DNA from: Salticus scenicus
Lineage: Eukaryota > Arthropoda > Arachnida > Araneae > Salticidae
DNA length: 64,000 bases
Direction of reading: 5' to 3'
Assembly: GCA_963930645.1 (NCBI GenBank)
Contig: OZ005649.1
Location: 384,205,887-384,269,886 of the forward strand
Part shown: one piece after another, positions 1-11,255 of the stretch
Position numbering within the stretch: position 1 is the first letter of the stretch
How the letters are laid out: each line of letters begins with the position of its first letter
Notes under the pieces: model-generated
What the model saw: only the letters and a program-made list of their open reading frames with translations
What the model was told of the DNA's origin: nothing
Databases searched by the model: none
Position numbers and translations under genes: made by a program

Positions 1-206
1 GCTGTTGTATCTGCTCATTCATAATTGCACACACGTAAGCATACATGTATATAAACACAGGCTATACTTCTTTAAACTAAAACAAGTGAGAGTTACCTGA
101 TGCTCCATATACCAACCGAAACTCCAGAATAATTGGTATTTAAACTAATGAGGATAAAGAAAATAATTACAAGATAAAAAGAACTTTTTATATAGCATGT
201 TTTTTA
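1..206. other. AT-rich non-coding DNA
   Basis: No open frame, RNA gene or repeat structure is recognisable before the tandem array that begins near position 207. Confidence 0.5.
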
Positions 207-690
207 ATTTCCTGTTGAATCCTATAAACGCTACCGAAGACAGCGGGAACCCGGAAAAATTGGCTAAAATTATTTAAAAAAAAAAAAAAGAAAAAGAAAA
301 AAATCCTTGTTATCGTGCTTTGAGCCATTATAAAAGTTTCAAATGGGTAGCTAGCTAGACGGGAAGTTAGTTAAAAATCGATTGCAAGCTTTGTACTGGT
401 AACGCTGTCTCAGGCAGCAGGAACTCGAAACAGTTGGCTAAAAGAATTTAAAAAATGCATTTTCACCGTGTTCTGAACTATTCTGAAAGTTTCAAATGTC
501 TGGATAGTCGGGAAGTTAGTTACATAAATTTTCTGTTGAATAAACGCTGCCGAAGGCAGAAGGGGCCTGAAACAGTTGACTAAAATTATTTAAAAAATGT
601 ATTGTCACCGTGTTTTGAGCTATTCTGAAAGTTTCAAATATCTAGCTAGTAGGTAAGTTAGTTAAAAATCGATTGCAAGATTTGTACTGG
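207..690. repeat. three-copy diverged tandem repeat, unit about 140-175 bp
   Basis: Three units each run through AACGCT(A/G)..., (A)CAGTTGGCTAAAA-like, ACCGTGTT(T/C)TGA and GTTTCAAAT blocks. Their AACGCT landmarks lie at about 227, 401 and 543. Units 1 and 3 both end in a block TTAGTTAAAAATCGATTGCAAG, present near 369 and 660. The copies have clearly diverged, so the array is old. No coding potential is seen. Confidence 0.75.
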
Positions 691-1305
691 ACAAAGAAAC
701 AAACAAGAATCGAAGTTAATGAAAACATAGTGAAATTGTTCTAGAAAAAATAAAGTTAGGTCTACATGTCACCAGTCAGATGAACAATTGTGACGCTGAA
801 ATACTCTGCACAACTTGAAAATTGCATGTATAATTGTGGTGAAAATACAAATGGCGCTAATTATATAGAGGCTATAGAGAAAAAAAAATATCTGAATTGC
901 ATTTTACGCATGAGCTGAATTTAACATATATTTCTGTTTATCTCAGGGTGCATTGTGAGTGAACGCGTTTAATATACACCAATTGGATGCATCTAGTTCT
1001 CTTTACACATATAAAAGCATAATAACCTACGTATATTCTCTCTATCACTTAATGCATTGTAAAGCGTAATTAATATGTCCAAAAAATTGTAGGAACATCG
1101 GCTTCGTAGAGGACTGGAACCAGTGTCAGAAGATACAATTACCATTTTTAATGATTATATTTTTACTTATATGTTAAAAATCGCAATATTTAATTGCGAC
1201 CATCCTATCAACAGCATGTAGTTCAAAATATAACATGGCTTTCACCAAAACTTACTGTTTGGCGCTCTTTTACAGTACATTTCACCACAGAACCATTATA
1301 TTGTT
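691..1305. other. non-coding, nothing recognised
   Basis: This AT-rich stretch holds no supported gene, and no inverted or tandem structure stood out. Confidence 0.4.
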
Positions 1306-1309
1306 TCAG

Positions 1310-1764
1310 AAAATTGCGTGAACAGTACCACAGATCTGTATTGTTACCATGAAAATATATCACGAGATTTCATCATAGAATCATAATTTTTTTAGAAAAT
1401 TGCTTAAACAGTACTACAGCGTCTAGAATAAACAGTGTGGAAAGCGGCGAATAAAATTGTACTAAAAAATTTAAGCCTGTCACCAGATGTCATTGTAATC
1501 GAAGCTAGGGTCACGACAACAAAACAGAGACTCCCTATTGGTTAATTATATGCTTAGATCACGTGATTAAACTGACGAAACTGGGAAAAGCCAATCAGGT
1601 CTTCGATTTGAGCAATAGCTTCGATCACAGCAACATCTGGGTAAGCTTAATTTTTGTAGCATCATTTTAACATCACGGTTATAGGCGATTGCCACACTGT
1701 TTATTCTAGACGCTGTAACAGTACTACAGATCTGTATTGTTACCATGAACATATATCACTTATT
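1310..1764. repeat. two direct copies of an ~80-bp unit, second copy interrupted
   Basis: The first copy, at about 1310-1365, reads GAAAATTGCGTGAACAGTAC then CACAGATCTGTATTGTTACC. The second copy starts at about 1395 (GAAAATTGCTTAAACAGTAC), is interrupted at 1417, and resumes at about 1721 (GTACTACAGATCTGTATTG). The first copy therefore acts as a reference for the uninterrupted site. Confidence 0.75.
1417..1715. mobile_element. short TIR element (MITE) with ~10-bp target duplication
   Basis: The left end begins CAGCGTCTAGAATAAACAGT (1417 on) and the right end is its reverse complement, finishing at 1715 (CTAGACGCTG). The arms match over at least 24 bp. The flanks carry AACAGTACTA on both sides (1407-1416 and 1717-1726), consistent with a target-site duplication of about 10 bp. 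Duplications of 9-11 bp are typical of Mutator-like (MULE) elements, so that superfamily is the best guess. No transposase frame is present, so the element is non-autonomous. Confidence 0.75.
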
Positions 1765-3110
1765 AGTTTTGTTATTCCCTAAAAGCAAGGAAGGCAGTGT
1801 CTATATCGAAGAACCTTTATACAGGAAAAAGTACCATCCGGAATCAATTGATCATTACAGTAAGAACTGTCCAGTCACTTTACAGAAGAAAGAATGATAA
1901 GTTGCCTTTTCTAATAGAATGTCCGCCTTTCTCCCCAGATTTACATTCGGCAGCAAAATTATTGAAGAACACATCCATGTATATAGTTTTTTTTTTTTTT
2001 TTTTTTTTCTAGTTTGATGGCTACTTTTTATCACCAACTTACTTTTTTATGAACAGCATAATAACTAAGATCATGACTCCACAAATATATACATAATAAA
2101 AGAGTGTTAGGTACACATCTTTTAAATGCGAATTACTGCTACAACTTTAATAATTTTGCTATCGACTATAACCGCGTGTCCCCCCTTTTTTTCTTGAGGT
2201 ATTTAAAACCAATGTCTATATTTTCTCGGAATCTGAATTTGGCCACTTAAAAAGCACACTTGTGATAACTTTGATATTGTGATGAACGTTTGCAGTAAAC
2301 AATACGTTCGGCGGTTCAGCCTTTGAAAATGTTGTGTATATGATGTAATACTACTACGAGAACAATAACCAAACAGAAAAAGGTCAGTGTTCACATCGGA
2401 GAAGTAAAATTAATAATATGTGTAAATGGAATATCATATTTAAATAATTTTTCTTTGTAACCCCATTAAGAAATGGATTTTCTGAATGAATTTTTTCTTT
2501 GTTAGCACATTTATAAGCTTTGTTATATCTGTTGAATTTAAAGTTTTATTTGTGTTTCGCTCAAATATCTAACAGAATGGAATACTAGAAACTTATTTCG
2601 CCAGCTTCTGGAGCTAAGTCGTTTTCCCTCCCCTGAAAAACGAAAGGCGCACCCCTCCTGCCTTAAATCCGGATACTTCCCCTACCGGTGATCGGAATTT
2701 TCGAGTGGCATAAGAAACGACAACATAGTAGAAACTAATATTTTTCTTTCATTTTCTTTTTTTTTTCTTTATTTATTTTGTGTGTGTGTGTGTGTGTCGT
2801 AATTAGTTTTCTTAGAGTTGCATACTGCTCTCAGATGTAAAAAAAAAAAGCCTATATGCATTTAAATAATGCTATGTACATTTAGAAAAATCATGACATA
2901 GATTTTGGATATGGATAGATTTTGTTTAATTTTATTAACACATTTTACAAACTGGATGAATTTTACAATTATCACTATTTTTTGAATTTCTTTAAAGAAA
3001 TCTTTCATTAAGAGATTAATTTAAATTGTATTTTTGTATATTTTATATATATGTTTATTTGTAATTATATTTTTATATTTATTACATTTTTTATTTATAT
3101 ACATTGTAAA
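1765..3110. other. AT-rich non-coding DNA with simple repeats
   Basis: It contains a poly(T) tract at about 1987-2009 and a (TG)n tract near 2780-2797. A GC-richer patch at 2600-2710 has no open frame I could assign. No gene is supported. Confidence 0.5.
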
Positions 3111-3120
3111 AAAATTTCCC

Positions 3121-3275
3121 TTTTTTGCTGCCAGAAATTCTCTGTAATTTGAGAAAATACGCGTAATTTACGAAAAAATTATGTTGTCAGAACATAAATA
3201 CGCGTAATTTACGAAAAAATTATGTTGTCAGAACGTATTTTCTCAAATTGCAGAGAATTTCTGGCAGCAAAAAAT
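3121..3275. mobile_element. foldback element with duplicated core
   Basis: The left arm (about 3121-3161, TTTTTTGCTGCCAGAAATTC onward) is the reverse complement of the right arm (about 3233-3275, ending TTTCTGGCAGCAAAAAA). The arms are about 40 bp with very few mismatches. The core holds two direct copies of a ~38-bp unit starting AATACGCGTAATTTACG (about 3156 and 3197). The unit abuts both arms, which suggests duplication of the loop segment. Confidence 0.75.
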
Positions 3276-3477
3276 GCAAGTTTATAGGGTAACTGCACCA
3301 GTGATTGACACTTTTAGAGCAATCTCTGATGTTTTTAATGTTCTAGTCATCAGAAAATATTTTTAGAAATGGTAAGTTAATAATACACATGGCATGAAAG
3401 ACATTCAGAACCATATATATGTTAAAGTATATACATTTGATAACAATTACTTTATTTTATGAATTTTTATTTGACAC

Positions 3478-3620
3478 CCACTCAATGTTCCAGTAATTGA
3501 CATTGCCAATTTTTCCTTTTATTAGTAATTGGCACCCTATGTTCCATTTTTTGACACTGCTAGTTATTCATTTTATCAGTTATTAGCACTCTATGCTCCA
3601 ATATTTGACAAAAAATGTTA
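3478..3620. repeat. 54-bp minisatellite, about 2.5 copies
   Basis: Landmarks CAATGTTCC, CTATGTTCC and CTATGCTCC recur at about 3483, 3537 and 3591. Each is followed by TTGACA-type and ATTAGTAATTGG-type blocks. A related TGTCAATTACTGGAGCA sequence occurs in reverse orientation near 3685-3703, making the cluster partly inverted. Confidence 0.65.
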
Positions 3621-3711
3621 AAATTCTTATGTGTAAAATATATGATTTTATTATTTTTCTTCTTTATTAATTATTTCGGGATAGATGTCAATTACTGGAG
3701 CACATACCCTA

Positions 3712-5487
3712 TATATATATATATACTAGCAGGCAACGCCCGCTTCGCTGGTCCCTATTTTTAAATGAATCACTATAATGAATTCTCAAAATTGCATTAA
3801 TTTTTATCACATGAAAAAAAAGAGAAACAAAATCTGAGTAGGAAAAATGTCGCACCGGGTTCTCACTGCCTTCGGAAAAAATTCCCAAAATGCTCTAACT
3901 CTTATTTCTATTATTTTCCCACTTCGCCTCCCCCCCTCCTGTCTAACCTAATAATTTTACAAATTTGAAAATATCCGCAATCGATTTGTAAGTATCAAAA
4001 ACCTCTATGCACCAGTTTTGAACGATATATCTATTTTTTTTTTTTACCGCTCTACTCCCCCCCCTTCCCGCCCTCCCACTAATTTTAAAAATTCGAAAAT
4101 ATCCGCAATCGATTTGTAGGTATTGGAAACCTCTATGTACCAATTTTGAATGATCTAACTCTTTTTTTTTTTGCCCCTCTGCCCCCCCTTCCCGGCCCTC
4201 CTAATAACTTTACACTTTCGAAAAAATCCCCATTCGACTTGCAGGTCTCTAAAATCTATCTGTACCGATTTTGAACAGCCTAACTGTATTTCTATTTGTT
4301 TTTGACCATAGCCCCCCCCCCTTCCCGCCCCACCTAATAATTTTAAAAATTCGAAAGTATCCGCAATCGATTTGTAAGTATCGAAAACATCTATATACCA
4401 ATTTTGAACGATCTAACTCTATTTTTATTTTTTGCCCCCCCCCCTCTCCCCCCCTCTCCCCTCCCTCCTAATAACTTTACACTTTCGAAAATATCCCCAT
4501 TCGACTTGTAGGCATCTAAAACCTAACTGTACCAATTTTGAACGGCCTAACTGTATTTCTATTTGTTTTTGCCCCATAGCCCCCCCCTTGCCGCCCCTCC
4601 TAATAATTTTACAAATTCGAAAATATCCGAAATCGATTTGTAGGTATCGAAAACATCTATATACCAATTTTGAACGATCTAACTCTATTTTTATTTTTTT
4701 GCCCCCCCCTCTCCCCTCCCCCTTTCCCGGCCCTCCTAATAACTTTACACTTTCGAAAATATCCCCATTCGACTTGCAGGCATCTAAAACCTAACTGTAC
4801 CAATTTTGAACGGCCTAACTGTATTTCCATTTGTTTTTGCCCCATAGCCCCCCCCCTTCCCGCCCCCCCTTCCCGCCCCTCCTAATAATTTTACAAATTC
4901 GAAAATATCCGAAATCGATTTGTAGGTATCGAAAACCTCTATATACCAATTTTGAACGATCTAACTCTCTTTTTATTTTTTGCCCCCCCCTCTCCTCCCC
5001 CCCTGCTGCCCCACCTGGGGGGCTGAATTTCTAAAATTCCAGAAATTGGTTTTTAGATATTTGCATTAGCTATATTTTAGAGCAAAAACTTCACGCATAT
5101 CTATTTTTTTGTTTGAGATATATAGGATTATGCGAAATCACGTTTTTACGCATGTGAAATCACGTTTTGCCCCCCCGCCCCCCTTGGGGACCAAATTTTG
5201 AAAATTCCAGAAATTGGTTTTTTGACATTTGTATTAGCTATATTTTAAAACAAAAATTTTACGGATATCTGTTTTTTTGTTTGAGATATGAAGGATATTG
5301 TGAAATCACGTTTTGCCCCCCCTCCCCCCCTTGGGGGGCGAATTTTGTAAAATCGCTTCTTAGTGGACGCCTACGTCATAGAAAGAACATTGTCACAAAA
5401 TTTCATGCTTCTAGGTCCAGGGGTTTGGTCTGGGCGTTGATAGATCACCCCCTCACTCACTAACTCACTCAGGAAGTGTTCTTTTAG

Positions 5488-5510
<23 letters not shown>
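3712..5510. mobile_element. dispersed-repeat-like element bounded by (TA)n
   Basis: The element starts in (TA)n at 3712-3725, followed by CTAGCAGGCAACGCCCGCTT. It ends with TAGGTCCAGGGGTTTGGTCT (from about 5412), short CACTCA repeats and another (TA)n at 5489-5513. Landmarks of this kind (a CCGCTTCGCTGG start, a GGTCCAG.GGTTTGG end and flanking (TA)n) recur in several invertebrate repeat families, from memory. I cannot name the superfamily. No transposase or reverse transcriptase frame is visible; the apparent proline-rich frames come from poly(C) tracts. Confidence 0.55.
3940..5000. repeat. alternating two-monomer (A/B) tandem array with C-rich spacers
   Basis: Monomers of 120-145 bp each contain TTCGAAAATATCC, a 45-bp conserved block and a variable C-rich tract. 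Type A carries AATCGATTTGTA (about 3980, 4109, 4363, 4631, 4913). Type B carries ATTCGACTTG (about 4231, 4498, 4767). The order is A-A-B-A-B-A-B-A, so most of the array amplified as an AB dimer. The related unit near 5020-5340 has lost the block but keeps C tracts ending CTTGGGG. Confidence 0.85.
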
Positions 5511-5519
<9 letters not shown>

Positions 5520-5605
5520 ATTATTATTATTGCTATTATTATTATTTGTGTTAATAAATAAAATCCTTTCTCTCTCTCTCTCTCTCTCTCTCGCTCTCAC
5601 TCTCA
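5489..5605. repeat. compound microsatellite (TA)n, (TTA)n, (TC)n
   Basis: A (TA)n run at 5489-5513 is followed by ATT/TTA triplets to about 5547 and a TC run at about 5571-5592. Confidence 0.9.
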
Positions 5606-5639
5606 CTTTAATCCATTTCAATTACTGAGTAAAAAATAA

Positions 5640-7430
5640 AATTTAGAAACCATAATTTCAGTGAACATTGTTACAGTTGGTTTCATTTAATGTGGCATAT
5701 AGTTTGCACTGTTTTATTTAAAATATTTCCTGGTTACATATTTTTAATATCACAAATAAAAATCAATTTTATTTCCTTTTCAGAATATTCACACATATCA
5801 CTGACTCACTGACTGACTAATTAGTTATGAAGTATTCTGTAAGATGATGGTAGCATCTGATGAATTTTAAGGTGAAAATATTATTAAATGCATTGTAATG
5901 AAAGGATTCGCATTAGATTAAGATATGCTGTGTGATGGGCGTCCGAATGATTTTTATGATGATTTAAATTGTTTCGCAATCTCTCTTTTTGATAAAAATA
6001 ATAATTTAAAACCTATTATTAATAGAAATTATTTCGCATACTTAATTAAGTACAATCTTATAAACCTGAAATGTAACATCTGTTTGTTTTATTTATCACT
6101 TTACAACTAACTTAGTTTAAATATATGTACACATTTGTATGAGTACCTCTAAATAAACCGATTAATTTTTACACATTGTATAACAATAAATATATTTAAA
6201 AAATCTTAAGATATGAAGTAAGAAATCTGAAACTGGCAGTCTAATCAAATTCATTCACTTTTAAGCAAAATCAGTCTGACGTGAGCACTTAAATAGTATT
6301 AAGTTTCTATATCAATGGCCCAATTTAAGGCACATTTTGAAATTCAATAGCTTTTTTCGAGAAGCACTAAAGTATACTTGATGGGTAAATAGTATGAATG
6401 CACATTACTTATGGCTCAACAGGTGTTGGTTTCTTACAATTTTAAGTACCACTCTTTCACAAGGAAAACTTAAAAGCTTTGTATAGGATGAAAACAAAGT
6501 GCTCAGTTTCTAGTCAAATCAAAATAGTTGTTTATATGTATAACTTTCATATGTTTTGACTTTGTTTAATACAAGAATTATTAAATTTATCTTATAATAA
6601 TAATGCGATATAATTGTTTAAGAGATTTACTCAAAACATGAATAGAAGTTTCAACTTCTATTAGAAATTATTCAGCAAGTATATTTGTAAATTTTTATTT
6701 ATTATTAAATCTTTAAGATAAAGAATCCTAAGAAGAATTCTGTGCATAATAAAGAAGATTATAAAAATTTGAAAATAAATAATTGTAGGTTTTGTGTTGT
6801 TTATTTTCAGATTTATATGTATATATATTTAATAAGAAAAGAAAATGAGAAGAAATCTTGTTTGGCAAAATTCAGTAGTCTGCTCAAAAATATATAAATT
6901 TACCTTAGTGTAAAATTTTAATTAAAAAAAGAAAAAGAAATAAAAGAAATAATAAAGAATTCAGGGTATAAAGGATAAAACTTACCCAAAGGTCTTATTG
7001 ATGAAGCTAAGCTTAAAATCAATGAAACTTTTATCTCATATATTACGAAAAAAATATTGTATTTTTACATTTAAATTTTTTTTTATGTTAAAAGTTAAAA
7101 TCCTTTTTTTTCTTCTTTTTTTACCTATTTAAATTACACAAATTTTATGAAGGGGAGTTCAATATTTTTTTAATTAGTAAAAACATAATTTAAAAATCAC
7201 GCATTCAACAGACATTAGAACAGTTGATTTCGTTGAATGAAAAACAATTTTGCTTTTTGAAAATAAATGTTTTCAAATTAATGTAATATGTACATACATG
7301 TCTGTTAATCTAAGCCATTTTATTGCACTTTGATGATAACCTTTGCAGAAAAAATTTCACACTGAATGCCAAGTTTTTAGCTGAAACAATTTCCAAATTG
7401 CGAGGGAAAAAAAAAAAAGAAAGAAACAGG
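5640..7430. other. AT-rich non-coding DNA
   Basis: No gene, tRNA or clear repeat is supported. Short A/T-only stretches dominate. The 61-codon frame near 5925-6110 has low-complexity composition (many N, I, Y, L), as expected by chance. Confidence 0.5.
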
Positions 7431-7476
7431 AAAAACGATTTTGATAAAATTCTGGCAAAAGTAAAATTTAGTTTAG

Positions 7477-7747
7477 TATGGAGGACTAATCTATTATTAT
7501 TATAATTATTATTATTATTACTTTCAAAATTTAGCATCGCTTTCAAATTATTCTATCATATTTTTGATAAATGTCCAACTATCGAAAAACTGGCGACAAC
7601 GTTTTATCCGTACATTGAGACTAATAGTCCTCCTTTCTAATAAAATATAAGCATTTATCGACCTTCTCAACCTTCCCCCCTCAAAAAAAAAAGACAATTT
7701 TGATGAAATTCGAGCAAAAGCAGAATTTAGTTTAGTACGGTGGACTA

Positions 7748-7778
<31 letters not shown>

Positions 7779-7910
7779 TTATAGCATTGCTATCGAATTA
7801 TTCTATTATATTTTCGATAAATTTTCGGTTTCGGTAAATGTCTAACTATCATAAAACTGGTATCATAAAAAATTCGTAGATTGAGATTAATAGTCCTCCA
7901 TCCTAAAAAC
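7477..7910. mobile_element. two adjacent related MITE-like units
   Basis: Unit 1 (about 7477-7645) opens TATGGAGGACTAAT and closes CTAATAGTCCTCC. Unit 2 (about 7734-7910) opens TACGGTGGACTATTAG and closes TTAATAGTCCTCCAT. Both have the same short inverted termini and similar interiors (GCATCGCTTTCAAATTATTC versus GCATTGCTATCGAATTATTC). Shared sequence extends upstream (TTTTGATAAAATTC versus TTTTGATGAAATTC). The pair therefore arose by tandem duplication of about 258 bp and not by two insertions. Confidence 0.65.
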
Positions 7911-8387
7911 TACTAATTTTTTTTTTTTTTTTTTTTTTTAACTATTTAAAGTCAGTTAAACAACTTTTTACAGTTGTAGTAACTATGAACTTGAATGAAT
8001 TATTTTCGTACCAAATGTTACGGAGCATTATCCAAATTTCTTACTACCATTTTACCCTTTCTTTGAAAGAGTTTAGCAAATAATAGTTTAGTGAATATGA
8101 ATTTAAAGAAAGTTTGTCATATAAAATATCAATTTACTAATTAAAGAGGTTCCCAAATTGCACTTAGAAACTCCTCTTTTTAATTATTGTTATACTAATT
8201 TTAATTATTATTATTTCTTTTTTCTTTGACGTTGCTTTTAAATGCTTCACAGTTTCCATAATTATGTCTAATGTCTGACTGCATTTTTGAAAGTATGTAT
8301 TATCTCTATTTTGACTAAAAGTAGATTTTGCAATTATCCTTTTTTATATTGATTTTACTACTACTTTTTCTATAAAGTTCAATACAC

Positions 8388-8423
<36 letters not shown>

Positions 8424-10320
8424 AAAATAAATAAAAAATACAGAAAAAATATATATGAGTCATTACATTTCATCGATGATTTATTAGTTTTTATTCAATA
8501 TACAATCTCTTTCTGTAGAAATGAAAACAGCTTTTAAAGTATTTACATTTCTAATGTATGTACTCTTTGACATATGAGATTTTTCTATTCGACAGTTCGC
8601 TTTGAACACAGAAAGAATCACGCATAGGTTGTCTGTGATTTGTTCCTCACGATAAAAAACGATTTCTTAGAAATCTATAAAAATATTTTTTCTATAGAAA
8701 AAAAATATAAATTGAAAACGTTAACATATTAACTCCATATTTAAAAATGTTCAATTTAAACAAAAAATAGAAGGAGAAATTTTTCATTTATATAAAAAAA
8801 AATGTTAATATTGATTCATGTAGTGGCAAATTTTACAAATCATTTTTGTAAAATATTGCCATAGAGTTATGACATTTTTTCTGCATGTGTAAGAGAAATA
8901 TAATAATATTATTTATAATAACATTTACTTAAAACTTTTTCAATTAAAAAATGAATAAATTTAATTTAAAAAAATATTTTTTAAATGTTACCTTCTAGCT
9001 ACTTCAATTATCCTTGATTTTACAGTATTGTAGTTTAACAATATATTCTAAACATATTTGGATATTACTTTGTAGATTCATTTACAATTTAGTTTATAAT
9101 ATCTAGCATTACTTGGTTAGAAATTTAACTCTAAACCGTATTAGTTTGTAACTATTCACCTGTTCCATGCAATTAGTTCTGTTGTAAATATTTTTTAGAT
9201 TATTTAATTTATTTTTATTATCTTTTCTTACTGTGGCTTTGGCACTGACAGTTAAGAATCATTATTAATTCGAAATTAATACCACAGAAAACCACACTTT
9301 ACACATATTTATACTTTACATACATATTAATACTTTACATATATTTATAATTTTGTATACTCTTATGTTCCTAATGCTGTTGCGAATTCGGCTTCGTTGA
9401 TTTCGTCCCTTTTTTAATTAATTTAATTTATTTATTTTTTTTTTTCAATGAGATTTTTATTTTTGTCTTTTTATTTACTTTTTCATCTGTTCATATTTTA
9501 GTATGATTCCATCTCTCCCTCCTCCCCCACTCTCTCTCTTTATATATATATATATATATATATACAAATTTTTAGCATTAGTGTAGCATTAAAAACAGGT
9601 AAGTTAAAAAAATATAACAACAAAATTATAATAAAAAATTAAGATTTAAATAATGCATGAATAATAAAAACCTTCTTGAAAAAAAATATTTAAAAAAACC
9701 TTTTGACTGTTTATTATTATTATTATTATTTATTTTGTCATTTTTGCCAATAATTTCGTTCAACTAATTGAGCCTATCAATTAGCCAAGTCTGTTTCGAT
9801 TGACCAAAAGAATATGGTTGAAAGAAAAGTGAGAAAAAGAAAAGTCTTTGCATAATTTGAAAAGCTACATCATAGATCATACTATGAACAGTCAATAAGT
9901 GGGTGATGCGCTCAATGAACAAAATTAGTTTAAACGAATAGCGATTGAAAAATAAACCCTGTTCTTACAATAACATTTAATTTAGATTTTCGTGAAAAAA
10001 AAAATATATATGTTTGTTGAAGCTATATTTAGCAAAAAATTGTTAAGTTCAACAAAGTTTTGTTGTTTCACAAAACATATATTTCAGTGTAAGGTCAATG
10101 CATATAAAGGGAAGTAATAAAATTCAGAATATATTGAATTTTCGATATATATATATATATATATTTATCGGATATATAACCCGGATTGCTGCTAATCAGA
10201 AATATAAAATAAATATTCGCAGAACATAAAAAACGCCAAAGTAAAAAATATTAAGTGAGAAAACTGCAGTTTTTTAGCGTCAAGCGTAACATCATAGAGC
10301 AGAATGACAAGACGGATATT
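7911..10320. other. AT-rich non-coding DNA with poly(A/T) tracts
   Basis: It holds poly(T) at about 7918-7939, poly(A) at about 8391-8420, and (TA)n at 9540-9564 and 10148-10163. No gene is supported. Confidence 0.5.
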
Positions 10321-10324
10321 TCTC

Positions 10325-10511
10325 TTATATGTAGATAAGGAAATGGATTCAAGAGTCGGAATGGCAGCCGATAGGAATTTAAAAAAGCTGACAAATAATA
10401 GCAAGAATAAGAGCAGCCAATAGAAATTTAAGAAACTGTAATCAGTTTCTTAAATTATTAATGACTGCCATTCCGACTCTAGAATCCGCTTTCATATTTA
10501 CATATAGGAGC
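10325..10511. repeat. imperfect long inverted repeat
   Basis: The left arm (about 10325-10394) includes GAGTCGGAATGGCAG. The right arm (about 10440-10511) includes CTGCCATTCCGACTC. Flanking blocks TATATGTAGATAAGGAAA and TTTCATATTTACATATA also pair. The middle contains a second copy of the CAGCC(G/A)ATAG(G/A)AATTTAA block, so the structure is a foldback with internal duplication. Confidence 0.7.
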
Positions 10512-10630
10512 AATAATACCACTTGGTAATCTGAAATGATGACGGTACACTTAACACTACCAAAACAGCAGTTTACTTAATTTATACTTTTTACATTGAC
10601 TTTTTAACATTACGTAAATATTTATTATAT

Positions 10631-11255
10631 ACAGGGTGCATATTATTAAACTGCCCCTATAAACAGCATCCTACAGCGCAAACGGGTGCATGAAATGCAG
10701 CGAAATTTAGTACATAGGCTATACACAAAATGCGCTCATAGAATTTCGAAAAAAAAAAAAAATCCATAATGTCCACCAGAGGGCGCCTTTTATGGAAAAA
10801 GCATTACATTTAACACAATAAACGAACAAGACGGAATACAGAAAAGATATTAATATTTATTGACTAGTTTCTGATCATCTTGTCATCACAAATATTTGTC
10901 GTCTGCAAACGTATTATACTCTAACCTGTTTTGCATAAAGCTTCCTCTTCTTCGTAAGCATGCAAATATCGACATTTTTTCCCCCTAAAACTGACAGCTT
11001 TTCCCGGTTTTACATTTCATTACTCATAATTCTTCTTCTGGATTGTCAATATTGTTTCTGTATTCCGTTTTGGTCTTTTATTGTGTTAAATTTATTTATT
11101 TTTTTCCGTAAAGGCGTCCTCTGGTGGACATTTTGGAACTTTTTTTTTTTTTTTTTTTTTTTTGAAATTCCGTGAGCAATCTACATACCGATTTCGATGC
11201 ATTCGTTCACAAGTTTGCGCTGTCTATAGGAGAAGTTTAATTATAACCACCTTGT
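10631..11255. mobile_element. large foldback MITE, arms about 220 bp
   Basis: The left arm starts ACAGGGTGCATATTATTAAA at 10631 and runs through GTCCACCAGAGGGCGCC (about 10768) to ATTTAACACAATAAA. The right arm is its reverse complement: TTTTATTGTGTTAAAT (about 11076), GGCGTCCTCTGGTGGAC (about 11113), a poly(T) expansion and TTATAACCACCTTGT at 11255. Both ends abut TATA-type sequence, compatible with TA target duplication. The arms are mutated at many positions and the T tract in one arm matches an A tract in the other. The unpaired centre is about 190 bp. No transposase is seen. Confidence 0.8.

Noticed and set aside
4271..5034. Proline-rich open frames on both strands (for example 4432-4794)
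   Set aside because: They arise from C-rich spacers of the tandem array. The peptides repeat with the array period and have no domain.
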